Shown here in pieces: positions 1-8,263 of a stretch of DNA of 36,465 bases. The stretch is from Alphaproteobacteria bacterium (GTDB taxonomy: Bacteria; Pseudomonadota; Alphaproteobacteria; Paracaedibacterales; CAITNM01). Each line of letters opens with the position of its first letter. The first letter of the stretch is position 1. Below the pieces are notes generated by a model, which did no database searches, was not told where the DNA came from, and saw only the letters and a program-made list of their open reading frames with translations. A program made the translations under genes and the position numbers. Where the stretch lies: the NCBI GenBank assembly GCA_947487955.1, contig CANKYV010000002.1, positions 1 to 36,465 of the forward strand. Reading direction: 5' to 3'.

Positions 1-264
1 CAAGGCATTACCAGCCGTAGCATTGGCCTGACCGCTGCTATCAAGCGCCACACCCCAATCCGCTTCTGATGGATTACTAAAAACCAAACTCGGTGAGGCC
101 AATACACTCCATGTCAGTTCAACATTCCCAATACCGGAAATACTTTTTGTTACATCACCATTAAAAGGATTAGCCCCTGGAGGATCTGTATAATATTGGT
201 TTAACAAATCATTAAAAGCGCTCAAAGTAATTCCAACTGCTAAATCAAAATTCGCCACATCCAT
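1..264 (-). CDS. Hypothetical protein, N-terminal fragment (runs off window start)
   Basis: An open frame enters from the left edge on the minus strand and its first 88 codons lie in the window without a stop. The encoded start reads MDVANFDLAVGITLSAF and continues with a segment rich in Asn, Ser, Gly and small residues. There is no signal peptide if translation starts here. GGAG at 265-268 abuts the ATG at 262-264, so the in-frame GTG at 256-258, six bases after GGAG, may be the real start. The frame also stays open upstream to a GTG near 330 without a Shine-Dalgarno. I do not recognise the family. It diverges from the patatin gene. Confidence 0.55.
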   Translation of the reverse strand, partial: MDVANFDLAVGITLSAFNDLLNQYYTDPPGANPFNGDVTKSISGIGNVELTWSVLASPSLVFSNPSEADWGVALDSSGQANATAGNAL

Positions 265-394
265 CTCCGTAGCAACAATGGTTGCTAAGATATAAAAAAT
301 TTTCTTTCGTAAAAGATAATAAATTTTCACGCTGCGTACATTTGTTTTTCATAATACAATTTAGGATTAAATAAGAAATAAAGTTAAACTTGTG

Positions 395-407
395 TTTGAT
401 AATCAAA
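395..407. promoter_or_regulatory. Perfect 13-bp palindrome upstream of patatin gene
   Basis: TTTGAT-A-ATCAAA is a perfect 6-1-6 palindrome about 37 bases upstream of the patatin start codon, in the divergent intergenic region. It could be an operator. No convincing -35/-10 pair was found around it, so its role is inference. Confidence 0.3.
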
Positions 408-443
408 GATCTATTAAGAACACGAAAAATAAGGAGAAGTAAA

Positions 444-1538
444 ATGCTACGTAAACCAATTATCTTTGTCTTATTTTTATTTTTTTCAAATGTTTTTCCC
501 ACAATCCCTACACACTCTGTTGCTTCCCAAACTTTCCAAAAACTGGAAAAAGAAAAAAAATTTAAAATTCTTTGCCTTGATGGGGGAGGGGTAAGAGGGA
601 TTATTCCAGCTCGTATACTTCAGGAAATTGAAGAAAAAACGGGAAAACCGATTTCCCAACTGTTTGATTTAATTGTTGGCACCTCTACAGGAGGGCTTAT
701 TGCCATTGCATTAACAATCCCAAACCAACAGAATGCTAGAATGCCTAAATACACTGCCAAAGACATGGTTTCTCTTTATCTTAATCAATCGCAAAAAATT
801 TTTTCTCACTCAATTTTTAGAAAACTAACAACAGGATGGGGGCTTTGGGGAGCTAAATACGATAGAGATGGCATTGATGCTGTTATTCAAGATATTTGCG
901 AAAATACAATGTTAAGCGCAACCATCATCCCCATAGCTATCGTTTCTTATTCGATAGACCTCTCTTCACCACATATATGGACAACCAATGCGGCTAAGAA
1001 TAATAAACTGCATGATTATAAGCTGTTCGATATAGGAGGGGCCACTTCAGCAGCTCCTACGTATTTTCCTCCTAAAATTATAAAAGGCAACGATAGTAAT
1101 ACAATGCATGAGGCTGATGGGGGGCTATATGCTAATAATCCAGAAACGGTAGGGATGGTAGAAGCTTTAAAGCTTGCGCCAAATTTAACACCAAACGACA
1201 TCATCATTGTTTCTATTGGGACAGGGGTAGCTAAATTAGAAACGAATGCTGATCAGTTAAATGATCCCGGCGTTATTGGGTGGTTTTTAAAAGCTAATCT
1301 TATGGATATTATGTTTAATGCCAATAGTGAATGGGCGGAAATTGAAACCAAAGATTTTTACACATCTACTATTCGACTACAAATTACTTTGCCTGAAAAT
1401 TACGGCAAAATGGATAATTGTACTTCTGAAAATCTTGAAGGCCTACTTAACATAACAAATGAGTATTTAGTTCAAAATAGACTGTTAATCGAAACCTTAT
1501 GTAATAGTCTTAATAAAAGGGCTGTACCAAATAACTAG
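444..1538 (+). CDS. Secreted patatin-like phospholipase
   Basis: Predicted lipid acyl hydrolase of the patatin/PNPLA family, which cleaves acyl chains from phospholipids with a Ser-Asp dyad. From the chosen ATG the protein has 364 residues. AGGAG lies seven bases upstream; the frame extends to 390 but has no ribosome site there. Residues 1-28 form a Sec-type signal peptide (basic start, FVLFLFF core, likely cleavage near HSVAS). DGGGVRG at 46-52 is the oxyanion-hole motif, GTSTGG at 79-84 carries nucleophile Ser81, and DGG at 225-227 supplies the dyad Asp. All catalytic parts are present and the length is normal. Export suggests a host-membrane-acting enzyme, as known for patatins of intracellular Alphaproteobacteria such as Rickettsia; that role is inferred here. 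It stands alone with its own upstream region. Confidence 0.9.
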   Translation: MLRKPIIFVLFLFFSNVFPTIPTHSVASQTFQKLEKEKKFKILCLDGGGVRGIIPARILQEIEEKTGKPISQLFDLIVGTSTGGLIAIALTIPNQQNARMPKYTAKDMVSLYLNQSQKIFSHSIFRKLTTGWGLWGAKYDRDGIDAVIQDICENTMLSATIIPIAIVSYSIDLSSPHIWTTNAAKNNKLHDYKLFDIGGATSAAPTYFPPKIIKGNDSNTMHEADGGLYANNPETVGMVEALKLAPNLTPNDIIIVSIGTGVAKLETNADQLNDPGVIGWFLKANLMDIMFNANSEWAEIETKDFYTSTIRLQITLPENYGKMDNCTSENLEGLLNITNEYLVQNRLLIETLCNSLNKRAVPNN

Positions 1539-1596
1539 ATCGACAGCTTTAACCCAATGCTCTTTAGCAATAACTATTGTCTAATGGAAAAGTCCG

Positions 1597-1762
1597 ATGA
1601 GTCGAGTAACCAACTCCAGATGGCTATGTTGCTTAAATCCGTAGAAATTTCCTAGAAATTTTACTCCTAAGTGAAATTTCATGCTTGATTTCTATTTAGG
1701 CAACATGGGGACTCAAGACTCATTTTTTCTTCCTGCTACCTATATGCTACCTGAAGAAAAAA
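1597..1762 (+). ncRNA. Candidate structured RNA or composite hairpin region
   Basis: Nested complementary arms define one long rod on the plus strand: 1597-1603 with 1717-1723 (ATGAGTC/GACTCAT), 1604-1607 with 1711-1714, 1626-1638 with 1694-1706 (13 pairs including one G-U), 1643-1648 with 1688-1693, and 1655-1661 with 1674-1680. An asymmetric bubble lies at 1608-1625 against 1707-1710. The outer stem is followed by a run of six T at 1723-1728, like an intrinsic terminator. Immediately after comes a second inverted repeat, 1723-1732 with 1753-1762, holding two direct copies of TGCTACCT at 1734 and 1745. A TCTAAT -10-like box sits at 1580-1585. The rod with a bubble recalls 6S RNA architecture, but no family is recognised. 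Confidence 0.35.
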
Positions 1763-1801
1763 TTAAAATTTTAATAAAGTCACAAAACCTAAACTCTAGA
1801 C

Positions 1802-1878
1802 TGGTAGCGGAGGAGGGACTCGAACCCCCGACACCCGGATTATGATTCCGGTGCTCTAACCAGCTGAGCTACTCCGCC
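1802..1878 (-). tRNA. tRNA-Met (CAT), elongator type
   Basis: The reverse complement folds as a full 77-nt cloverleaf: acceptor GGCGGAG pairing with CTCCGCT (one G-U at position 1-72), D arm with GCTGGTTA, anticodon stem CCGGA/TCCGG with loop ATCATAA, T arm GGGGG-TTCGAGT-CCCTC, and an encoded CCA end. The anticodon is CAT. The sequence resembles alphaproteobacterial elongator tRNA-Met rather than initiator tRNA. A tRNA-Ile with lysidine-modified CAT is the alternative and cannot be excluded by anticodon alone. It is transcribed divergently from prfA. Confidence 0.95.
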
Positions 1879-1887
1879 ATAAGGCGT

Positions 1888-1916
1888 AATATAAGATCTA
1901 GAGGCCCGTTTGTCAA
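1888..1916 (-). promoter_or_regulatory. Sigma-70 type promoter for tRNA-Met
   Basis: On the minus strand TTGACA (1916-1911) and TATATT (1893-1888) are separated by exactly 17 bases. Expected initiation near 1881 is a few bases before the tRNA 5' end at 1878. Confidence 0.75.
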
Positions 1917-1924
1917 ATATTACA

Positions 1925-1953
1925 TTGATTGAACCGAGAGTTTTTTGTAGACT
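1925..1953 (+). promoter_or_regulatory. Sigma-70 type promoter for prfA-yebC
   Basis: TTGATT at 1925-1930, a 17-base spacer and TAGACT at 1948-1953. Initiation near 1960 would give a leader of about 20 bases that contains the AGGGA ribosome site just before the prfA ATG. Confidence 0.5.
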
Positions 1954-1980
1954 ACGCCTACGTGTATTTTAGGGATTTCT

Positions 1981-3060
1981 ATGTCATTTGAGGCAAAATT
2001 AGATCGATTAGTCACTCACCACCTAGAGTTGCGAGATCAATTGGCGTGCCATGATATGAAAGATGCGAAAGAATTTGCTCGCCTTTCGAAAGAATATAGT
2101 GATTTAACAGAAATTTCAGAAGTCATTTTGGAATTACGTAAAATACAAAAAGAAAAAGCTGATCTAGAAATAATGCTAGGTGATTCGTCACTTGATACAG
2201 ATATGAAAGAGATGGCTCAGCAAGACTACGACACCATTCTTCAAACCATCCCAGAATTGGAACAAAAAATAAAAATTTTATTACTTCCTAAGGATGTTGA
2301 TGATGAACGTAACGCGATACTAGAAGTTCGTGCCGGAGCTGGTGGTGACGAAGCAGGCCTATTTGCTGCTAATTTATTTCGCATGTATCAACGTTACGCT
2401 GCAAATAAAGGTTGGAAATTTGAAATTATCGCCCTAAGCGATACTGGTCTTGGTGCAATTCGTGAAGCAAGCGCAAGCATTACAGGCAAAGGTGTATTTG
2501 CACGGTTAAAATTTGAATCCGGTGTGCATCGAGTTCAGCGCGTTCCAGAAACAGAAGCAAGCGGCCGTGTACATACATCAACTGCAACGGTCGCTGTTCT
2601 TCCCGAAGTAGAAGACGTTGATATTCATATTGACGAAAAAGATTTGCAAATTGATGTATACCGCGCTTCAGGTGCTGGTGGTCAACATGTCAACACAACA
2701 GATAGCGCAGTTAGAATAACCCATATTCCAACAGGTGTAGTTGTCACTCAGCAAGATGAACGCTCGCAGCACAAAAATAAAGCCAAAGCATTAAAAATAT
2801 TGAGAGCTAAATTATATGAAGCTGAGCGCCAACGCAAAGATGATGAAAGAGCGGCAAGTCGTAAGGGTCAAGTAGGAACAGGAGACAGGTCTGAACGGAT
2901 TCGCACCTATAATTTCCCACAAGGAAGAGTTAGTGATCACCGCATTAACCTAACACTCTACAAAATCACACAAATTACCGAAGGAGAGGCATTGGATGAG
3001 TTGATTGATCCACTTATTTCCAATGATCAAGCAACTCGTCTAGCTGAAGCTATTGATTAA
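1981..3060 (+). CDS. prfA: Peptide chain release factor 1
   Basis: Class I release factor that reads UAA and UAG in the ribosomal A site and triggers hydrolysis of peptidyl-tRNA. The protein has the usual length, 359 residues. The stop-codon-reading PxT motif appears as PET at 189-191, within [22 protein letters not shown], and the catalytic GGQ is at 233-235 in [15 protein letters not shown]. The PxT motif (not SPF) identifies it as RF1 rather than RF2. AGGGA lies six bases before the ATG. It is followed after 12 bases by yebC. In most bacteria prfA is followed by prmC, the methyltransferase for the GGQ glutamine; no prmC is seen in this window. Confidence 0.97.
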   Translation: MSFEAKLDRLVTHHLELRDQLACHDMKDAKEFARLSKEYSDLTEISEVILELRKIQKEKADLEIMLGDSSLDTDMKEMAQQDYDTILQTIPELEQKIKILLLPKDVDDERNAILEVRAGAGGDEAGLFAANLFRMYQRYAANKGWKFEIIALSDTGLGAIREASASITGKGVFARLKFESGVHRVQRVPETEASGRVHTSTATVAVLPEVEDVDIHIDEKDLQIDVYRASGAGGQHVNTTDSAVRITHIPTGVVVTQQDERSQHKNKAKALKILRAKLYEAERQRKDDERAASRKGQVGTGDRSERIRTYNFPQGRVSDHRINLTLYKITQITEGEALDELIDPLISNDQATRLAEAID

Positions 3061-3072
3061 ACGGAGGATACC

Positions 3073-3819
3073 ATGGCAGGACATTCGCAATTTAAAAACA
3101 TCATGTATCGTAAAGGTGCACAAGACGCTAAGCGAGCAAAAATGTTCGCAAAAATTGCTCGCGAAATTATAGTTTCAGTAAAATCAGGAGGAGCAGAGGC
3201 TTCTTCAAATCCAAGACTTCGCGCAGCACTAGCATCAGCGCGTGCAGCAAACATGCCTAAAGACAATGTAGATAGAGCTATAAAAAAAGCTAGTGGTGGC
3301 GAAGATTTAAGTCAATACGAAGAAGTACGCTATGAGGGCTATGGAATCGCTGGTGTCGCAGTAATTGTAGAAGCACTAACGGACAACCGCAATCGCACTG
3401 CTTCTGAAGTAAGATCTACCCTTAGCAAAAATGGTGGAAATTTAGGAGAAACAGGAAGTGTTAGCTTTTGTTTTGAGCGCCCAGGTATATTGCATTTTGA
3501 TGCATCAAAATACAATTTTGACCAAGTATTTGAAGCTGCTGTCAATGCAGGCGCAGATAATGTGGAAACACTAGATGATATACATGAAGTGACTTGTCCA
3601 ATGGAAAATTTTGCATCTGTACGCGATTCTTTAATCGAAACGCTTGGCGATCCACGCGAAGCAAAGATTATTTGGAAACCTCTTAATACAATTACCGTAA
3701 ACGAAGATCAAGCAAAAACTTTATTCAAAATGATCGATACGTTAGAAGACAATGATGACATACAAAATGTTTACACAAATGTTGAAATCTCTGATGAAGT
3801 CCTAAAAAAACTAGGCTAG
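3073..3819 (+). CDS. yebC: YebC/TACO1-family translation-associated protein
   Basis: A 248-residue YebC/PmpR family protein. The N-terminal signature MAGHSQFKNIMYRKGAQDAK and the following basic helix RAKMFAKIAREI are typical, and the acidic C-terminal domain ends in DEVLKKLG. Older work treats the family as DNA-binding regulators; the mitochondrial homologue TACO1 acts on translation, and bacterial members have been linked to ribosome function. Pairing with prfA in one transcript favours a role in translation here (inference). GGAGG stands in the 12-base gap from prfA. The 3' end overlaps the convergent O-antigen ligase-like gene by four bases. Confidence 0.93.
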   Translation: MAGHSQFKNIMYRKGAQDAKRAKMFAKIAREIIVSVKSGGAEASSNPRLRAALASARAANMPKDNVDRAIKKASGGEDLSQYEEVRYEGYGIAGVAVIVEALTDNRNRTASEVRSTLSKNGGNLGETGSVSFCFERPGILHFDASKYNFDQVFEAAVNAGADNVETLDDIHEVTCPMENFASVRDSLIETLGDPREAKIIWKPLNTITVNEDQAKTLFKMIDTLEDNDDIQNVYTNVEISDEVLKKLG

Positions 3820-4979
3820 CTATGTTTGATGTGCTGCAATTTATAGATAGGTGCAAGCACAACTAATAAAATAAGCCACCAACTTTGCCAAACGCTAATA
3901 CCTGTTGCTGCAATGCAAAGTGCATTACCCCAAAAGGCTATCGTATAACTATTTGATTTATCATAATGTTTTGTCCAGTAAAAAACCCAAATCAAACAGG
4001 CAAGCATCACGCCAACAGTCCCAAGGTCAAACCAAACTTGCAACATAAAATTATGTGGATGCAAGCAATTTTCTGGTGCGCTCAATACTAATTTCTCAGC
4101 TCCTTCTAAAATCGTAATATCCTTTCCTTGCACTAACAAAGAACGATAACGAGAACTTCCAAAACCAAACCCAATCCAAAAACGTTCAAAAATTTGCTCA
4201 GTTACAGAATGCCAAATAAATAAACGATGCGTATAGCTAGGATCAAGTATTTTCGCTAATTGCACATATTGATCAGGTGAAAATACACGAAAAATAAAGG
4301 GTAATCCTCCCCAAACTGCGGGCATCCCAAAGATAAACATTGACCTAAGAAAGACAGGAAAAACTTTATGCATAATCAAAGTTCCTGCTCCCAAAAGAAT
4401 TCCTAAAGAAGCAGCGTCACTTGAGCAGTAATGCATAATCCAAAATAGCAAAACCAAAACACAGCTTTGAAACCATTTTTCCCAATACTGTAAATTAATC
4501 CAAATAACTAAACCACAAGCAACACAACCATGAACTAAAGCTTGGGAAATGTACTGATCTATTATACTATGCAATCCTCCTTTGAATCGAGCATCTATAC
4601 CAAAAATCACTAGAGAAATTGCCAATAAAAAGCCGGCGATTCGTACAACCATTTGAAATTGTTGACGTTCGTGCTGCTTAAATTGACTATAACGATTCCA
4701 CCAAAACCAGCCAGAAAGTATTAGTGCACTAACTTTTATCCCCGTATGTAGAGATTTGGAAAAATCATTTGCCCAAAACATACTCAAAAAAGACCATGCA
4801 ACTAATGAAAGTGCAAAAAAGTTAAACTCTGCATATCGAAAATTCTTTCTTTTAAATTGAAAAAGGCATCCTCCTATCAATGCTAAAAACGGGTAAATAT
4901 TTCCATGAGGAAGTGGTAAACACAAAAAAACAATAAGAAAAATACAAACCTTATAAAACAAAAAACTCTGAAACTGCAT
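3816..4979 (-). CDS. O-antigen ligase/polymerase-like membrane protein (WaaL/Wzy superfamily)
   Basis: A 387-residue, almost wholly hydrophobic protein with about ten to twelve predicted membrane spans. The diagnostic part is the large periplasmic loop: THRLFIWHSVTEQIF near 250-264, WIGFGFGSSRYRS at 268-280, and HPHN at 307-310 followed by LQVWFDLGTVGV. This arrangement is that of the Wzy_C/O-antigen ligase family, which joins or polymerises lipid-linked glycans at the periplasmic face. Ligase and polymerase cannot be told apart by sequence alone. No Shine-Dalgarno precedes the ATG. It diverges from the MsbA-like exporter, a second gene likely to act in LPS export. Confidence 0.75.
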   Translation of the reverse strand: MQFQSFLFYKVCIFLIVFLCLPLPHGNIYPFLALIGGCLFQFKRKNFRYAEFNFFALSLVAWSFLSMFWANDFSKSLHTGIKVSALILSGWFWWNRYSQFKQHERQQFQMVVRIAGFLLAISLVIFGIDARFKGGLHSIIDQYISQALVHGCVACGLVIWINLQYWEKWFQSCVLVLLFWIMHYCSSDAASLGILLGAGTLIMHKVFPVFLRSMFIFGMPAVWGGLPFIFRVFSPDQYVQLAKILDPSYTHRLFIWHSVTEQIFERFWIGFGFGSSRYRSLLVQGKDITILEGAEKLVLSAPENCLHPHNFMLQVWFDLGTVGVMLACLIWVFYWTKHYDKSNSYTIAFWGNALCIAATGISVWQSWWLILLVVLAPIYKLQHIKHS

Positions 4980-5053
4980 ATTTATATTTGATGTGTGTGA
5001 TTGCGAAATTAATGAAAACTTGATACGTTTACCAAAAGTATTACCCTACATTT

Positions 5054-6811
5054 ATGGCAGAAAAGCAAAACTTACAAAAGCCCCTTGCAAAAAGACTCGT
5101 CCACGAACATCTTGCCCCCTATAAAACACGCTTCGGCCAAGCATGCTTTTTCATGTTAATGACTGCCGCTTCAACGGCAGCCTTACCGTTTTTATTACAA
5201 CCTGTTTTTGATGATGTTTTTACAACTAATAATCCTCAATTATTGTTTGCTTTTTGCTTAGCTGTTCTCTCAGCATTTGTAATAAAAGGATTTGCTTCAT
5301 ACGGTGAAACTGTCACTATGACGCGCATCGGTCAAAGTATTATATCCGATATTCAAAATCGAGTATTTAGCCATTTAATGAGCCTTGATTTAGAATATTT
5401 TCATAAACGAAACAGTGGCGAACTACTTTCTCGTTTTACTAATGATATAAGTCTTATGCGCAATAGCGTAGCCAATACAGTTGTTGGTATAGGCAGAGAT
5501 AGTTTTACGTTGATTTTTTTGATAGGAGTCATGTTTTATAGAGACTGGTTTCTAGCATGCCTTTCATTTTTTATTTTTCCTGCCGCATTTCTGCCCATTA
5601 TTCGTATCGGCAAGCGCATGAGAAAAGTTACCTTTAACGCTCAAGAAGAAATTGCGCATTTTACAAAGCAATTAACTCAAATTTTTCAGGGTATTCGAGT
5701 AATAAAAGCGTACTCAACAGAAAATTATGAAGCTAGCCGTGCTCAAAAACAAATTGAAAAAATTTATAAGCTAGTAGTAAAAACATCAAGAGTTAGATCT
5801 TTAAGTCACCCCATCATCGAAAGCATGGGAGGAATCGCCATCATTTCAGTCATCGCCTACGGTGGTTGGCAAGTCATGCATCACAGCCGCACAACAGGAG
5901 AATTTATTTCATTTATTGGTGCTCTCATTTTAGCTTATGAACCTTTAAAACGACTAAGTAATTTAAACGCAAACCTCCAAGAAGGACTAGCGGCTGCATC
6001 TAGAGTTTTTGAAATCATAGATGCAAATAGCACTATTTGCTCACCAAAAAATCCAAAACACCCAGAAAAATCACAAGGTTGTATCGAATATAAAGATGTA
6101 CACTTCGCTTACGGACCAGAGAAAGAGGCACTTAAAGGGATAAGCTTTAAAGCGGAATCTGGAAAATGTATAGCTCTTGTTGGGGCAAGCGGCTCTGGAA
6201 AATCAACTATCATCAATCTTATTCCAAGATTTTACGACGTTAATAAAGGAAAAATCACTATGGATGGTGTAAATGTAAAAGATTGGAAATTAGAACACCT
6301 CAGAAAACAAATAGCATTGGTAAGTCAAGAGATTGCTCTTTTTGACTTAAGTGTGTTTGAAAACATAACATATGGTTGTCAAAATTTTTCAACGCAAGAT
6401 GTTTATAGTGTAGCAAAATCTGCTGCTGCACATGATTTTATCCAAAAATTACCACAAGGATACGATACAATTGTCGGTGAGAATGGCGTTAGTCTTTCCG
6501 GAGGGCAACGCCAACGGTTAGCTATAGCTCGTGCTATGCTGAAAAAAGCCCCCATATTACTTCTTGATGAGGCAACATCAGCTCTTGATACTGACTCTGA
6601 AAGACATATTCAATCAGCCTTGAAAAAACTTATGATTGGGCGTACAACCATCATGGTAGCCCATCGCTTATCAACTGTTATTGATGCAGATCAGATCTAT
6701 GTTCTAGAAAATGGACAAATTATTGAAGCAGGATCTCATCAAGAGTTATTGCAATTAGGCAAACAGTATGCTCACCTATGGAGTAGACAAGCACAAGGCT
6801 TAGATTCATAA
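5054..6811 (+). CDS. MsbA-like ABC exporter (lipid A/multidrug type, fused TM and ATPase)
   Basis: A 585-residue ABC half-transporter. Residues about 20-310 form a six-helix type IV exporter domain. The ATPase domain follows, with Walker A GASGSGKST at 377-385, signature LSGGQRQR at 481-488, Walker B ILLLDEATSALD at 501-512 and the H-loop His in AHRLST near 537. Such proteins homodimerise in the inner membrane and flip lipid A core or export drugs. Overall resemblance and nearness to the O-antigen ligase-like gene suggest lipid A-core flipping, but a generic multidrug exporter is possible. The ATG has no clear ribosome site. It is followed 21 bases later by hpf. Confidence 0.85.
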   Translation: MAEKQNLQKPLAKRLVHEHLAPYKTRFGQACFFMLMTAASTAALPFLLQPVFDDVFTTNNPQLLFAFCLAVLSAFVIKGFASYGETVTMTRIGQSIISDIQNRVFSHLMSLDLEYFHKRNSGELLSRFTNDISLMRNSVANTVVGIGRDSFTLIFLIGVMFYRDWFLACLSFFIFPAAFLPIIRIGKRMRKVTFNAQEEIAHFTKQLTQIFQGIRVIKAYSTENYEASRAQKQIEKIYKLVVKTSRVRSLSHPIIESMGGIAIISVIAYGGWQVMHHSRTTGEFISFIGALILAYEPLKRLSNLNANLQEGLAAASRVFEIIDANSTICSPKNPKHPEKSQGCIEYKDVHFAYGPEKEALKGISFKAESGKCIALVGASGSGKSTIINLIPRFYDVNKGKITMDGVNVKDWKLEHLRKQIALVSQEIALFDLSVFENITYGCQNFSTQDVYSVAKSAAAHDFIQKLPQGYDTIVGENGVSLSGGQRQRLAIARAMLKKAPILLLDEATSALDTDSERHIQSALKKLMIGRTTIMVAHRLSTVIDADQIYVLENGQIIEAGSHQELLQLGKQYAHLWSRQAQGLDS

Positions 6812-6832
6812 ACAAATTATAAGGAGAGAATC

Positions 6833-7390
6833 ATGTCAATTCATGTAGCTGGCCATCAAATGGATGTTGGCGATAGTTTAAATACTTTCATTCAAACAGA
6901 ATTGAAAGCTCTACTAGATAAGCATGTTGGTGAAATCCATGAATCCCAAGTACATCTTAGTAAAGATCATCATGAATTTGTTGCTGACTTTGCAGTACAC
7001 GTAAGCAAAAATCTTGTTATACATTGCAAAGGCCGTGATAGCGATGCTTACAAAAGTGTGAGCGATGCACTAGCAAAATTAGAAAAGCGCGTAAAAAAAT
7101 ACCGATCCAGATTGCGCGATCGCAAGCGTCAAAACGATATTGCAGAAAGCTCTGCTTCTTATTTCGTTGTTAATCATGAAGCAGAAGACTCTGGAACAGA
7201 CACGCCTGTTGTTATTGCTGAAATGCCTCATGATATTCATCATCTGACAGTAAGCGAAGCAGTCATGAAGCTTGATTTAGCAGATGCTCCAGTTTTGATG
7301 TTTAAAAATGCGGCTCACGATGGCTTAAACATTGTATATAGAAGAAAAGACGGAAACATCGGCTGGATAGATCCAAGAAAACATACTTAA
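6833..7390 (+). CDS. hpf: Ribosome hibernation promoting factor, long form
   Basis: A 185-residue long-form HPF. Residues 1-105 are the S30AE/YfiA domain, ending in the basic helix EKRVKKYRSRLRDRKRQ that binds the decoding region of the 30S subunit. After a linker the C-terminal domain (about 128-183, with HHLTVSEAVMKLDLADAPVL and NIVYRRKDGNIGWIDPR) mediates dimerisation, giving 100S ribosome dimers in stationary or starved cells. Start is fixed by AAGGAG seven to eight bases before ATG. In many Alphaproteobacteria hpf sits near rpoN and ptsN; neither is here. A hairpin follows at once. Confidence 0.93.
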   Translation: MSIHVAGHQMDVGDSLNTFIQTELKALLDKHVGEIHESQVHLSKDHHEFVADFAVHVSKNLVIHCKGRDSDAYKSVSDALAKLEKRVKKYRSRLRDRKRQNDIAESSASYFVVNHEAEDSGTDTPVVIAEMPHDIHHLTVSEAVMKLDLADAPVLMFKNAAHDGLNIVYRRKDGNIGWIDPRKHT

Positions 7391-7392
7391 AG

Positions 7393-7413
7393 TGAGAGGA
7401 CATTATCCTCTCA
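7393..7413. terminator. Hairpin between convergent genes, likely bidirectional terminator
   Basis: TGAGAGGA at 7393-7400 pairs perfectly with TCCTCTCA at 7406-7413 around a five-base loop, three bases after the hpf stop. The right arm contains the stop codon of the converging minus-strand gene. The flanking T tracts are short, so termination strength is uncertain. Confidence 0.5.
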
Positions 7414-7944
7414 TAAATCTTCTTTAAAAGCTAAGTAATCTTCATAATTTCCAGCTCTAATCCGGAAATGTAGGTCTCTAAGCTTTTTCTCTAGATCATG
7501 ATCACCAAACGTAAATGATAATCTTCCTGGAAACGCAAATGTGTTGCAGTAGGTATCGCTAATTAAACCAAAACCACTCTCACTTTCTTCATCTTTTTGA
7601 GCGGTACGAAAAAGTATTCGCAAGTTGCTGTTGCTTATACACCTTCCTTTCAAGTGACTAACAGTACTAAATGGAAAATTCTCCCAAACGACTAAAAATT
7701 CAAGCTCCTTAAAATCAAAATTCTCTTTGAAATAGCATTTTACTTTCTCCAAAGGTCCTTTTTTAGCTTTCACCTGCACACCAACAATAATCTTAAATTT
7801 CTCTTCTTTTTCTGGGAAAAAACTCCCTTTGTAAAGTTGCCGATTAAAAACAACACCATCCTCTTCTACGCCACACAATTCAAAAAATAATATACAGAAA
7901 AATAAAAAAAACATAATTTTATGAAAAACAAAACATACAAACAT
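7411..7944 (-). CDS. Hypothetical secreted protein
   Basis: An unrecognised protein of 177 residues. The N-terminus is very hydrophobic; an internal Met at residue 10 (MFFLFFCILFFELCG) would give a standard signal peptide and may be the true start, at 7917, because neither Met has a Shine-Dalgarno. The mature part is charged and predicted soluble, with FKIIVGVQVKAKKGPLEK near 50-67 and an acidic TAQKDEESESG segment near 113-124. Four Cys remain after the presumed cleavage. Its stop codon lies inside the hairpin shared with hpf. Base composition is more AT-rich than its neighbours. Probably a lineage-specific envelope or exported protein (inference). Confidence 0.6.
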   Translation of the reverse strand: MFVCFVFHKIMFFLFFCILFFELCGVEEDGVVFNRQLYKGSFFPEKEEKFKIIVGVQVKAKKGPLEKVKCYFKENFDFKELEFLVVWENFPFSTVSHLKGRCISNSNLRILFRTAQKDEESESGFGLISDTYCNTFAFPGRLSFTFGDHDLEKKLRDLHFRIRAGNYEDYLAFKEDL

Positions 7945-8263
7945 TATACAAATATATAATTAATTTTTAATTATTATTTATATAATCATAAAACTTAAAT
8001 AAAAAAAGAAGTACCTCTTGTTGATTCATTTTAAGAGGATTTATATTTAAACCTAGAGAGATACTTCTTTATCAAAATCACACTTAAATGAGATTAGATC
8101 TTGAACAATCCAGCATCACTTCTAAAAATTTTAGCAATAATATCTATCTTTAATTGCCGTTTCTAGCAAAATAATAACTGAATTTATCTCCTATATACTT
8201 ATTTATAGGTAATTATTCAACCTATCATTTTGTATAGGGGGCAATAGTTTATCTCTTATTTTC
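7945..8263. other. 319-bp AT-rich gap with three hairpins
   Basis: No coding frame was supported. It contains a compound inverted repeat, AAAGAAGTA at 8005-8013 with TACTTCTTT at 8062-8070, enclosing CCTCTT/AAGAGG at 8014-8019 and 8033-8038. On the minus strand the outer stem runs into seven T, so it may end the gatCAB transcript about 200 bases past the gatB stop. Two small hairpins with related arms follow, CCTATA/TATAGG at 8190-8209 and CCTAT/ATAGG at 8221-8238. Confidence 0.5.

Noticed and set aside
1586-1596. GGAAAAGTCCG resembling the RNase P RNA signature GGAAAGTCCG
   Set aside because: The rest of the RNase P core (universal 3' motifs, about 300-400 nt length) is absent before the tRNA gene.
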